Shown one piece after another: positions 18,680-26,929 of a stretch of 64,000 nucleotides of DNA. Numbering within the stretch: the stretch's first letter is position 1; the number at the start of each line of letters is the position of its first letter. Under the pieces are notes generated by a model. The model ran no database searches. It saw only the letters and a list, made by a program, of their open reading frames with translations, and was not told the origin of the DNA. A program made the translations under genes and the position numbers. The stretch covers positions 124,001 through 188,000 of the forward strand of contig CAZSMC010000001.1 of NCBI GenBank assembly GCA_964607755.1. The letters run 5' to 3'. The DNA is from CAZSMC01 sp964607755. Lineage in GTDB: Bacteria; Zhuqueibacterota; Zhuqueibacteria; Residuimicrobiales; Krinioviventaceae.

Positions 18680-20395
18680 ATGACTACACTCTTGTTGATT
18701 GGCGGGCTTGTTTTGTACATCTTGTTATATTTCATTTATGGCAAAAAGCTCGAAAAAATCGTGCACTGCTCAGATGAAAATGAAGCACCGTCCAGAGCAT
18801 TTTATGATGGTGTTGATTATATTCCGGCACAAAAGCCCGTTCTGTTCGGCCATCACTTTGCCTCCATTGCCGGAGCCGCCCCGATCATCGGACCTGTGCT
18901 GGCTATGGCATGGGGCTGGGCGCCGGCCATTCTTTGGGTTTGGCTGGGCAATGTTTTCATGGGCGGAGTACACGATTATCTTGCGATCATGGCTTCTGTC
19001 CGATACCAGGGCAAGTCCATTCAATTCGTTGCTACTGACATTATTTCACCGCGCACAGGTTATACATTTTACTGGTTAGTCTTCTTCCTTCTCATTTTGG
19101 TGATCGGCGCGTTTGGTGCCGTCATCACCGGTATGTTTATCCACGATCCTTCAGTGGCATCCTCATATCTTTTTATTATAGTCTCGGCGCTGCTCCTGGG
19201 CATAATGATGTACAGATTAAAATGGAATTTTTATGTGTCCACATTGATTGGCATTATTCTGCTTGCGCTTTCACTATATGGCGGCATTATCATGCCTATC
19301 ACATTGAACTGGAATAGTTGGATTGTTATTCTATTTTTTTATATCATCATCGCCGCTTCAATTCCTGTCAATATTTTATTACAACCGCGAGATTATTTGA
19401 ATTCCTGGCTGCTCTATGCCGGACTTTTCATTGGCGGTATCGCTGCCATTTTTAGCTTTCACGAGCTAACCGCTCCGGCGTTCACGGCTTTTGCTCCGGT
19501 TATTTCACACGGCCAACCCACACCTTTTTGGCCGGCTATAGTGCTGATAATCGCTTGTGGTTCGCTCTCCGGTTTTCATTCCCTTGTCGGATCCGGTACG
19601 ACTTCCAAACAAATTGAAAAGGAAACTGACGTACTGCCAATAGGTTACGGGGGCATGCTGGCGGAGGGACTTTTATCCACAATTGTTATCATTGCCATTG
19701 CCGGATTTGGATACGGATTGTTAAACCAGGCAGAACCAGGATTTACCATCACGGCCTGGGCGCAGCACTACACAGCAGCAATGATGGAACACTATCCAAA
19801 GGCAGCCATGTTCACCCATTCTTATGCGCAAATGGTTGATTCAACTTTTTTAAGATTTATCCCGCAAAAAATTATTACTGTGCTTGCCGGAATGTGGGTA
19901 GCGTCTTTTGCTCTCACAACTCTGGACACCAGCAACAGGCTGGCGCGCTACACAATCAGTGAAATGCTCAAACCGATGAAAAACAGTATGGAAGGACTTT
20001 ACAATGTGCTCACTCATAAATGGGTTGCTTCTGTCATCCCGGCTGCTATCGGCATGTGGCTTGCCTGGAGCAAAAACTTTACCGTGCTGTGGCCATCATT
20101 CAGCACCGCGAATCAACTGATCGCATCAATCGCCTTGCTCACCGGAACGATGTGGCTTCGAAAAAAAATCAAAGCTGAAAAAGTAAATATCGCGCTCATT
20201 CCCGCCCTGCTTTTGTGGGTGACAGTGACAGGTGCAATAATCTGGTTCGGCGTTTTTGTCATGCCATCTACCATTGCTGACGATCCGGTTACCGGAATTA
20301 TCGTTTTAGCTATCGAGATTGTCATGTTTATATTGAACATTGTGTTTATCACTGATTTTATCAAAAATTACAAAATCCGTAAATATGAAAGCTAA
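18680..20395 (+). CDS. cstA: CstA-family carbon-starvation transporter
   Basis: A polytopic inner-membrane protein of 571 residues, the shorter CstA class (E. coli CstA is about 700). Family members take up peptides or pyruvate. The N-terminal family signature is clear: a first helix, then ALxYGxK-like sequence, DGVDYIPAQKPVLFGHHF, IAGAAPIIGP, and MGGVHDY. Later LVGSGTTSKQIEKETD and LDTSNRLARY match the family core. A purine-rich GAGAGG precedes the ATG. The 202-bp upstream gap contains nine consecutive C residues (18491-18499). The last codons overlap the next gene's start by 11 bp, the first of four successive overlaps. Confidence 0.93.
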   Translation: MTTLLLIGGLVLYILLYFIYGKKLEKIVHCSDENEAPSRAFYDGVDYIPAQKPVLFGHHFASIAGAAPIIGPVLAMAWGWAPAILWVWLGNVFMGGVHDYLAIMASVRYQGKSIQFVATDIISPRTGYTFYWLVFFLLILVIGAFGAVITGMFIHDPSVASSYLFIIVSALLLGIMMYRLKWNFYVSTLIGIILLALSLYGGIIMPITLNWNSWIVILFFYIIIAASIPVNILLQPRDYLNSWLLYAGLFIGGIAAIFSFHELTAPAFTAFAPVISHGQPTPFWPAIVLIIACGSLSGFHSLVGSGTTSKQIEKETDVLPIGYGGMLAEGLLSTIVIIAIAGFGYGLLNQAEPGFTITAWAQHYTAAMMEHYPKAAMFTHSYAQMVDSTFLRFIPQKIITVLAGMWVASFALTTLDTSNRLARYTISEMLKPMKNSMEGLYNVLTHKWVASVIPAAIGMWLAWSKNFTVLWPSFSTANQLIASIALLTGTMWLRKKIKAEKVNIALIPALLLWVTVTGAIIWFGVFVMPSTIADDPVTGIIVLAIEIVMFILNIVFITDFIKNYKIRKYES

Positions 20396-20666
20396 CCTTT
20401 TCACGTTTCTCAAAAATATTGTCAAAGGTTTTGACCAGCATAACAGAAATCAAGCTACGGATGTGTTAGAATATCAACTCGAGGAAATGGAATATGTTTT
20501 TGCCATGCTGGTCTATTCTTCATTTCTCGGCATTCCCGGAATTCCTGAATTTGTCGCCTTTGAATTATTGCCGTTTATGGAAACTGAACTTGTTAAATTT
20601 GAACAGAAAAGCGAAAATTCCGACGATATGTTGGCAGACTTGTTTTCAAAATTGAGCTTTGAGTAA
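20385..20666 (+). CDS. 93-residue protein of unknown function, coupled to cstA and the ArsA-like gene
   Basis: The ATG at 20385 lies inside the end of cstA and the stop overlaps the following ATPase start by one base (TAATG). The fit of both overlaps argues for a real, translationally coupled gene. The protein has an amphipathic N-terminus, a central stretch with little charge (AMLVYSSFLGIPGIPEFVAF) that might be membrane-associated, and an acidic C-terminus. I do not recognise it. The position suggests a CstA accessory or an adaptor for the ATPase, but that is inference. Confidence 0.65.
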   Translation: MKANLFTFLKNIVKGFDQHNRNQATDVLEYQLEEMEYVFAMLVYSSFLGIPGIPEFVAFELLPFMETELVKFEQKSENSDDMLADLFSKLSFE

Positions 20667-21574
20667 TGAACGCGTGTTTTTTTACTGGAAAAGGAGGCGC
20701 CGGGAAAACAACCATTGCATCCGCATTTAGCTGGCAACTTTCACAGCATAATTTTAAAACCCTGCTTATTTCTCTTGATCCTGCTCATAATCTAAAAGAT
20801 ATTTTTGATATCAAGGGCAAAAAGACCTGCCAGAACATAAACTCCTATCTGTCTATTCAGGAACCGGATTTTGAGCGCATCAAATTGGAATACTTTAATC
20901 AGCGTTTGATGATGCTCAAAGGTATGACACAACACTTGTCCGCTTTTAATCTGGAAAAATATCTCAATACACTAAAGTACTCTCCGGGACATGAAGATTA
21001 CGCAGCTATTTTGTTTATGACCCGCCTATTAAAAAATGAAAAAGACAAATACGATTATATTGTCTTTGACACACCGCCGACCGGAATGACGTTGAGGATT
21101 TTTTCGCTTCCGGTGGTCTCGGTGTTGTGGATCGAAAAATTGATAAACTTGAGAGAAAAGATAATCGAACGACGCAACACGATAAACAGCATCAGAGCCG
21201 GAAAAAAAGAGGGCATACAAAACAAGGACTCGATTCTTGAAAAGTTAAAACAGCTTTGCTCGGATTACTCTGACCTGGAAAATTTTTACAAGTATGATGC
21301 GCGGGTTTACGTGGTCGCTAACCAGGACAGACTTGCTTTGAATGAATCGGCACGGCTAATAAAGGAATTGACCAATCTTGACATCGAGATCGCTGGCATC
21401 ATCCATAATAAATATAAGGAACGTATGGAACCAGAAATGGACCAATTGCTGGGCTGCCCGGGCAAGCCGGTTATCAACGTCCATGAACAAGTCATAAAAG
21501 AAAAGGGCTATGAAATTTCTGTGAACCTGCTCAAAGCGCTGGGAATCCACAATGACGAATACTCTCCTGTTTAA
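20666..21574 (+). CDS. ArsA/Get3-family ATPase
   Basis: A 302-residue ATPase of the SIMIBI class. The deviant Walker A GKGGAGKTT spans residues 8-16 (signature Lys9 and Lys14). A switch-like LDPAHNL follows, then DTPPTGMTLRIFSLP, the counterpart of the ArsA/Get3 DTAPTGHTLR motif with Met replacing His, and a VANQDRLALNES segment matching the family's nucleotide-base pocket. The zinc CxxC of eukaryotic Get3 and the ArsA metal-binding cysteines are not seen, so arsenite export is unlikely. It is a single domain rather than the duplicated ArsA. It overlaps the 93-residue gene by 1 bp and the next gene by 23 bp. A client membrane protein, perhaps CstA or the 212-residue neighbour, is plausible but unproven. 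Confidence 0.85.
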   Translation: MNACFFTGKGGAGKTTIASAFSWQLSQHNFKTLLISLDPAHNLKDIFDIKGKKTCQNINSYLSIQEPDFERIKLEYFNQRLMMLKGMTQHLSAFNLEKYLNTLKYSPGHEDYAAILFMTRLLKNEKDKYDYIVFDTPPTGMTLRIFSLPVVSVLWIEKLINLREKIIERRNTINSIRAGKKEGIQNKDSILEKLKQLCSDYSDLENFYKYDARVYVVANQDRLALNESARLIKELTNLDIEIAGIIHNKYKERMEPEMDQLLGCPGKPVINVHEQVIKEKGYEISVNLLKALGIHNDEYSPV

Positions 21575-22190
21575 CATTTTCATATTTATAACCCTCTTGC
21601 TCATTGGCGGATATTTTTATGGCAAAAGAAAAAATCAACTTGTAGCCGCTCGCGCCCTGAAAAAACTGTCTAATCTTTTTGAACCTGACGATCAAAAAAT
21701 TATTAATATTGGCGGCATTGTGGGCTATCATATTGAAATGGTTTTTTCGAAAACAAGGCTTTTTCAAAAAATCGAAGGCACGATCACTTTATTACCCAGG
21801 CACACATTACTGTATTTGCCAGTCTCTAAACTGATTCGCAAATCCGATCGTTTTTTTATCAGAATTTTCATGAAAACAATTCCTGTAGAAAACAGCGCCC
21901 GCCTGTTCGAAAAAAAGTTTTTGTACAAACATCGCAATAATGTCCTTCACGAAAACCGTTTTGCGAAAAAATATATAAAGCGTGGGAAAACAGAATTCTG
22001 TTATTGTCTTGAAAACGAATTGGAAACAGCACCGTTTGAAAAACTCTTGGCTAAAATTGACAAACCAGAGCACTTGAAAGAATTATCTTTTTATCCGGAT
22101 CAAAAACTGGTAGAATTGCTTTTCATTCCCGGCAAAGCGGGCAACGATATCTTGACCGCAGTAGCTGATCTCCTTCACGATTGTGAATGA
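21552..22190 (+). CDS. Membrane-anchored protein of unknown function
   Basis: 212 residues. A single N-terminal hydrophobic helix (about residues 5-22) is followed by GKRKNQL, a positive stop-transfer-like cluster, and a basic soluble domain of mixed strands and helices. No family was recognised. The start at 21552 overlaps the ArsA-like gene by 23 bp and its stop overlaps the Nudix gene by 4 bp (ATGA). It therefore belongs to the same coupled operon. A function linked to the ATPase is inferred from position only. Confidence 0.65.
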   Translation: MTNTLLFNIFIFITLLLIGGYFYGKRKNQLVAARALKKLSNLFEPDDQKIINIGGIVGYHIEMVFSKTRLFQKIEGTITLLPRHTLLYLPVSKLIRKSDRFFIRIFMKTIPVENSARLFEKKFLYKHRNNVLHENRFAKKYIKRGKTEFCYCLENELETAPFEKLLAKIDKPEHLKELSFYPDQKLVELLFIPGKAGNDILTAVADLLHDCE

Positions 22191-22615
22191 ACCATCCCGA
22201 AATCACATACCTCGATCTTGATAAACCCGTAACGCTCACGTATGTTATCATCGTGGCGCAATTCCAAAACCAGTGGCTTTTTGTCCGGCATCGTGAACGC
22301 AGCACATGGGAGACACCAGCCGGCCACATCGAACGAGGTGAACTGCCCGATGCCGCTGCCGGACGTGAACTCTTTGAAGAGACTGGAGCAGTGGAATTTG
22401 AACTTGAGCCGGTTTGCAAATACAGTGTGGATGACGGTCATCTAAAACGTTATGGGCAACTCTTTTATGCAAGGGTCAGGAAACTCGGGCCGCTGCCTGG
22501 CTCGGAAATAGCAGAAAGACATCTTTTTACTGACATGCCGAAACATCTTTCTTATCCAAAAGTCCAGCCTCATTTAATCCGTAGAGTCTGGAATGATTAT
22601 CCTCAATTTGATTGA
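22187..22615 (+). CDS. Nudix hydrolase
   Basis: A 142-residue hydrolase of nucleoside-diphosphate-linked compounds. The Nudix box is complete and canonical at residues 46-68 (Gly46, Glu52, Arg60-Glu61, Glu64-Glu65, Gly67), which supplies the Mg2+-binding glutamates. The substrate cannot be deduced. It is the last gene of the cstA chain and its start overlaps the previous stop by 4 bp. A 440-bp non-coding repeat region follows. Confidence 0.9.
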   Translation: MNHPEITYLDLDKPVTLTYVIIVAQFQNQWLFVRHRERSTWETPAGHIERGELPDAAAGRELFEETGAVEFELEPVCKYSVDDGHLKRYGQLFYARVRKLGPLPGSEIAERHLFTDMPKHLSYPKVQPHLIRRVWNDYPQFD

Positions 22616-23055
22616 TTCCGCAATTAACAACTTTGTTTTCATATAAAAAGTAATTATCTTTTATGATTTAATAAAAAAAACAGTTTTGTCCTGGCCTGAA
22701 TAACTCATGAACTTGACCACAAAGACATAAAAAGACAATTTGTTGGAATGTGGTGCTTTGGTGTTTTGTGGTAAAAAAAAAGACAGCCACTAAAGCACAA
22801 AAACACGAAAAGACACAAAAAAGACAATTTGGTGGGATTTAGTGTTTTGGTGTTTTTGTGGCAAAAAAAGGACAGCCACTAAAGCACAAAATCACAAATA
22901 TCACAAAAAACAATAGGTTATATGTACTAACGAGTTCAAATTAATAATTCTGAAAAAATATTTATTTCATCGAGACTTTTGTTTTTCCAAAGCTTTGTGA
23001 TCTCGTATTGAATAATTGTAGCTCGTCTTGGTTCAAAATATCCTAGGGAGGTATA
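22616..23055. other. Intergenic region with repeats; no gene seen
   Basis: 440 bp between the Nudix gene and the lipid A operon. The first ~100 bp are AT-rich without clear signals. 22717-22911 carries the palindromic repeat array listed separately. The final part ends in a strong GGGAGGT ribosome-binding site (23045-23051) for the next gene. I see no convincing protein or RNA gene here. Confidence 0.7.
22717..22911. repeat. Tandem copies of a CACAAA-rich imperfect palindrome
   Basis: About two and a half copies of an ~85-95-bp unit. Each unit begins CCAC(A/T)AAAG, runs through CACAAAAACAC-like and AAGACAATTTG(G/T)TGG segments, and ends GGTGTTTTTGTGG followed by a poly-A stretch. Starts occur near 22717, 22787 and 22875. 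Within a unit the left CACAAA-rich arm is roughly complementary to the right TTTTGTGG arm, so a transcript could fold into a long hairpin. Similar CACAAAG-type elements are scattered through many environmental bacterial genomes. Too degenerate and too few for a CRISPR. Confidence 0.7.
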
Positions 23056-24048
23056 ATGCCGTACAAAGTCGGAGTTGTGGGTGTTGGCAAACTCGGAACA
23101 TATCATTGTAACAACCTAGACCAGATGAAAGAAGCAGAACTAACCGGTGTCCATGATCTTGATCAATCACGTGCCCAGGAGATCGCCCAAAAGTTTCACT
23201 GCCAGGCATTTACAACAATGAAAGAACTCATCCAAAGTGTGGATATTGTTGGCATTGTTGTTCCAACGACTGATCATTTGGCTGTCGCTAAAACTGCCCT
23301 CAAAGCGAACAAACCTGTTTTTGTAGAGAAACCCATCACAAGCACAATTGCCGAGGCGGAAGAGCTCGTCCGAATAGCTGGCGAAAAAAATACTCCGGTG
23401 CAAGTAGGTCATATCGAGCGGTTCAATCCGGCGGTGCAGGCACTGGATGGCTATCAGTTGTCGCCGCGATTTATTGAATCGCACCGGCTTTCATCGTTTG
23501 ATCCCAGAGGAACAGATGTGGCTGTTATTTTGGATCTCATGATTCATGACATTGACATTATCCTCAGCCTGATTGACAGTCCGGTAGCCGAGATTCGGGC
23601 GAACGGCGTTGCGGTGATTTCCGAAGAAGCGGATATCGCCAATGCCCGGATTGAGTTTGAAAACGGTTGTGTTGCTAATGTAACCGCCAGCCGCATCTCC
23701 CAGCGAAAAATGCGCAAGATGAGGATATTTCAATCAGACTCTTATTTTTCCATCGACTTTTTGCAGCGGTTAACCGAAGTTTTTCGGATTTCTGACAATC
23801 GAGAGAAAGATATGCTTGCTATCAATTTAGGCAAGATCGAAAAGGGCAAATACAAACGCAACATTATTTACGAAAAACCAAGCCCGCCTGAAACCGATGC
23901 TATGCAGGCAGAATGGCAAGCATTTTTCAAAGCCATTGAATCCGGAACGCGTCCACTTGTCAACGCCAAAGACGGACTTGAGGCTTTGCGCGTTGCGTCT
24001 TGCATCCGGGATATCATCAACAAAAACACGGAGCCGGTGAATGCCTAA
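23056..24048 (+). CDS. Gfo/Idh/MocA-family oxidoreductase of the lipid A operon (GnnA-like candidate)
   Basis: A 330-residue NAD(P)-dependent sugar oxidoreductase. The N-terminal Rossmann domain has VGVVGVGKLGTYH and the catalytic-lysine motif EKP with Lys92. A C-terminal Gfo/Idh alpha/beta domain includes HDIDIILSL. A GGGAGGT site sits 5 bp before the ATG. The gene overlaps lpxB by 8 bp, which argues for a role on UDP-GlcNAc or lipid A sugars. GnnA, the UDP-GlcNAc 3-dehydrogenase that works with an aminotransferase to make 2,3-diamino lipid A precursors, is of this family and lies in lpx clusters. The aminotransferase is not in this window, so the substrate is inferred. Confidence 0.85.
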   Translation: MPYKVGVVGVGKLGTYHCNNLDQMKEAELTGVHDLDQSRAQEIAQKFHCQAFTTMKELIQSVDIVGIVVPTTDHLAVAKTALKANKPVFVEKPITSTIAEAEELVRIAGEKNTPVQVGHIERFNPAVQALDGYQLSPRFIESHRLSSFDPRGTDVAVILDLMIHDIDIILSLIDSPVAEIRANGVAVISEEADIANARIEFENGCVANVTASRISQRKMRKMRIFQSDSYFSIDFLQRLTEVFRISDNREKDMLAINLGKIEKGKYKRNIIYEKPSPPETDAMQAEWQAFFKAIESGTRPLVNAKDGLEALRVASCIRDIINKNTEPVNA

Positions 24049-25174
24049 GCGCTTACTCGTCATTGCCGGTGAAGCGTCTGGTGACCTTCACGGCGGAGCA
24101 CTGATAAAAGCGCTCCATGACAGGAACCCTGATCTTGAAATATTCGGCATCGGCGGGGGTCGTATGCAATCCGCCGGTATGACCTTGCTGTATCACGTTC
24201 AGGATGTTGCCTTTGTCGGATTCGCCGAAATCGTCAAACACCTGGGAACCTTTCGGAGAATTTTCAATCACCTTGTCAACGAATTGCAAATTCAAAAGCC
24301 GGACCTGGTCATTCTGATTGATTATCCCGGTTTCAATTTACGTTTTGGCAAAAAGGCCGCAAAACTTGGATTTCCTGTATTTTATTATATTGCGCCGCAA
24401 GTCTGGGCGTGGCACCCGGGGCGCGCTAAAAAGATGGCAAAGTTCATCGACCGGATGGCTGTAATTTTCGATTTCGAGGTTGATTTTTTCTCCAGATACG
24501 GCATCGACACCCATTTCGTGGGTCATCCTCTTCTTGATGGTCTTCAAGTCAATATGCAAAAGGATGAATTCTATCGATCTTTAGATTTGGACCCGGAACA
24601 ACCGCTGCTGGCTCTGCTGCCCGGAAGCCGGAGACAGGAGATTGATAATCTGCTGCCGGTGATGCTGGAGGCGGCTGAAAAAATCATGACGGATTATCCT
24701 GATCTTCAGATCGCTGTCAGCCGGGCAGCGACGATCTCTGATGAGATGATGGCCACAATCAGACAAAGTCACTCGTTTGTTAAAATTGTTGATACGAGTA
24801 TTTATGATATGATTAGTTATGCCAGGGCAGCAATTGTAGCATCCGGAACAGCAACGCTGGAAACGGCGTGCCTAAAGACGCCATTTGTCATTGTTTATCG
24901 CGTTGCTCCGCTGTCTTTTTTCATCGGCAAACGCGTGGTCAAGCTAACTCACATCGGGCTGGCAAATATTGTGGCTGGAGAACAAGTTGCCGAAGAATTT
25001 ATTCAGAATAATGTCAATGCCGACAACATAGCTCGGGCTGTAGAGCCGTTACTGTTTAATGAGCAAGCACGTGAACAAGCGCGCCAAAAAATGCATAACG
25101 TCCGTGAAAAACTCGGCCAACCTGGTGCGGCAAAAAAAGCCGCTGACCTTGTCCTTGATATGATCGATGAATAA
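24041..25174 (+). CDS. lpxB: Lipid-A-disaccharide synthase
   Basis: A 377-residue GT19 glycosyltransferase that joins UDP-2,3-diacylglucosamine to lipid X at the inner face of the inner membrane. Family motifs include GEASGDLHGGALI at the N-terminus, DYPGFNLRFGKKA, YYIAPQVWAWHPGR, FVGHPLLD, LLPGSRRQEI and SGTATLE. Length is normal. The start overlaps the preceding oxidoreductase by 8 bp and the stop overlaps the acyltransferase by 8 bp, so the lipid A genes form one coupled operon. Confidence 0.97.
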   Translation: MPKRLLVIAGEASGDLHGGALIKALHDRNPDLEIFGIGGGRMQSAGMTLLYHVQDVAFVGFAEIVKHLGTFRRIFNHLVNELQIQKPDLVILIDYPGFNLRFGKKAAKLGFPVFYYIAPQVWAWHPGRAKKMAKFIDRMAVIFDFEVDFFSRYGIDTHFVGHPLLDGLQVNMQKDEFYRSLDLDPEQPLLALLPGSRRQEIDNLLPVMLEAAEKIMTDYPDLQIAVSRAATISDEMMATIRQSHSFVKIVDTSIYDMISYARAAIVASGTATLETACLKTPFVIVYRVAPLSFFIGKRVVKLTHIGLANIVAGEQVAEEFIQNNVNADNIARAVEPLLFNEQAREQARQKMHNVREKLGQPGAAKKAADLVLDMIDE

Positions 25175-25826
25175 GAAAAAGAAAAAAAAGCTGGTCCGCA
25201 CCATTTCGGCAAAATGTGCCTGGTTGCTCATTCTCCTGCTGGGACGCCTTGGACGCTACAAAGTGCTTAATGCACACTATTTTATTTCTGCCAAACAAAG
25301 TGAACATCCATACATCATTATAACCTGGCACGGCCGGATGTTGCTGCCGATTTATCTTATGAAGAACCGCAAAATTATTGCCATGGTCAGCGAACACGGC
25401 GATGGCGAAATAATTGCCCGGACAGTCGAGCATCTTGGATACAAAACGATTCGCGGCTCCAGCACCAGGGGAGGCACCAAGGCATTTCGAAGTATGCTGC
25501 GTGCCCTGAGAAAAGGCTACCCGTGCACCATTTTACCGGATGGCCCTCAAGGTCCGCGACAACACATGAAATTGGGCGCTATCTTTCTTGCCCAGCGGAC
25601 AAATGCTCTTTTGTTACCGTTTACTTTTTCAGCGAAAAAACCTATCACCATCAATTCATGGGATCGTTTTACCCTCTGGTGGCCGTTCTCTAAACTTTAT
25701 GCGGCTTTTGGCGAACCTATAAAAATACCAGATAACATTAGCCGTGACGAGCTGGAACGATACAGATTCGATATCGAAAATCGCATGAACCAGTTGGTAG
25801 AGGAAACGGATGCGTTATTTCAATAA
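25167..25826 (+). CDS. DUF374 lysophospholipid-acyltransferase-like protein
   Basis: 219 residues with a lysine-rich start and one N-terminal hydrophobic segment. DUF374 signatures are visible: TWHGRMLLP, SEHGDGEII, RGSSTRGGTKA and PDGPQGPR. These proteins belong to the LPLAT acyltransferase superfamily and usually sit beside Kdo-transferase and lpxK genes. A role in acylating lipid A or a related lipid is the common inference. It overlaps lpxB by 8 bp and lpxK by 17 bp. A Kdo transferase gene is not found between them here. Confidence 0.87.
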   Translation: MNKKKKKKLVRTISAKCAWLLILLLGRLGRYKVLNAHYFISAKQSEHPYIIITWHGRMLLPIYLMKNRKIIAMVSEHGDGEIIARTVEHLGYKTIRGSSTRGGTKAFRSMLRALRKGYPCTILPDGPQGPRQHMKLGAIFLAQRTNALLLPFTFSAKKPITINSWDRFTLWWPFSKLYAAFGEPIKIPDNISRDELERYRFDIENRMNQLVEETDALFQ

Positions 25827-26820
25827 AAAGTGGCCGGGAATACTGCTTTTGCCGTTTTCAATGCTCTATGGTGCTATCGTTTTTCTGCGAAATATTTTTT
25901 ACAAACTCTGGATATTCAAGCCGCATCAAATAGCTCGCCCCGTCATAAGTGTGGGAAACATAACAGTTGGCGGGTCCGGTAAAACCCCGGCTGTTCAATT
26001 TCTGGCTAACTATTTTATCGACCGGGGAAAATTTGTTTGTATCCTCAGCCGCGGGTATGGAAGATCATCAAAAGGATTCCTCGTTGTATCTGACGGACGA
26101 GACATCATCAGCTCTTCGCAAAATGCAGGTGACGAACCATACCTGTTGGCTCGAGCCTGTCCATCGGCACTTGTTATCGTGGATAAAAATCGAATTCGAG
26201 CTGCTCGCTTTGCCATGATTCATTTTAGACCGGATATCTTTTTACTGGATGACGGTTTTCAACATCGAAAACTGGCAAGAGATCTTGATATTGTTGTGTT
26301 ACGCGCAGACAGACCTTATGGAAATGGTTTTTTACTACCTGCCGGGCCTTTGCGCGAGCCAAAATCCAGCCTGCACCGGGCTGATGTTGTCTGGTTCAAT
26401 CACAATGTGCGTTTTTCCGAGGTACAACACATAAACAGGCCAACTGTTCACGTTAAATATAAAGTGACTGGCCTGATAGACAAGGATGGCACGACGTATC
26501 AGCCGGATTTGACCGGAAAACATATCGTTGGATTTTGCGGACTTGGAACGCCGGAGAGTTTTCGACAAACACTTGATCGACTTGGTGCCATAGTTGCCAA
26601 ATTTTTAGTTTTTAAAGATCATCACACCTATACAACCAGAGACACAGAAAAATTGGAAACACTTTTAATAGAATCAGGCGCTGAGTTTATTGTCACCACC
26701 GAGAAAGATTGGATGAAACTGCCGGAACCGAAAAAGCCGGACTCTTGGCGCTACATTCGCATTGCCGTTGAAGTTAAAAACATGGATACTATTCACATGA
26801 TGTATAAAAATATTTTCTAA
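25810..26820 (+). CDS. lpxK: Tetraacyldisaccharide 4'-kinase
   Basis: A 336-residue membrane-associated kinase that phosphorylates the 4' position of the lipid A disaccharide. One N-terminal membrane helix (about 10-30) is followed by the P-loop GGSGKTP with Lys58 and by SRGYGR. The family motif DDGFQHRKLARDLDI precedes LLPAGPLREP. A C-terminal TTEKDWMKL matches the family. The start overlaps the DUF374 gene by 17 bp. It is the last gene of the lipid A operon. Confidence 0.96.
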   Translation: MRYFNKKWPGILLLPFSMLYGAIVFLRNIFYKLWIFKPHQIARPVISVGNITVGGSGKTPAVQFLANYFIDRGKFVCILSRGYGRSSKGFLVVSDGRDIISSSQNAGDEPYLLARACPSALVIVDKNRIRAARFAMIHFRPDIFLLDDGFQHRKLARDLDIVVLRADRPYGNGFLLPAGPLREPKSSLHRADVVWFNHNVRFSEVQHINRPTVHVKYKVTGLIDKDGTTYQPDLTGKHIVGFCGLGTPESFRQTLDRLGAIVAKFLVFKDHHTYTTRDTEKLETLLIESGAEFIVTTEKDWMKLPEPKKPDSWRYIRIAVEVKNMDTIHMMYKNIF

Positions 26821-26929
26821 GTGTCTCAAAATAATACGAAAATACTTGCTTTTTTTTCATGGGTTTATTAAAATTGTTCTATATTTAAACACAAATTATG
26901 AATAAATTGTATTAAATGGAGACACTAAC

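Noticed and set aside
20666..21574. Arsenite efflux ATPase assignment
   Set aside because: Single ATPase domain, no metal-binding cysteines and no ArsB, ArsC or ArsR gene nearby.
22717..22911. CRISPR-like array
   Set aside because: Only two and a half long, degenerate units with no distinct spacers of constant length, and no cas genes nearby.
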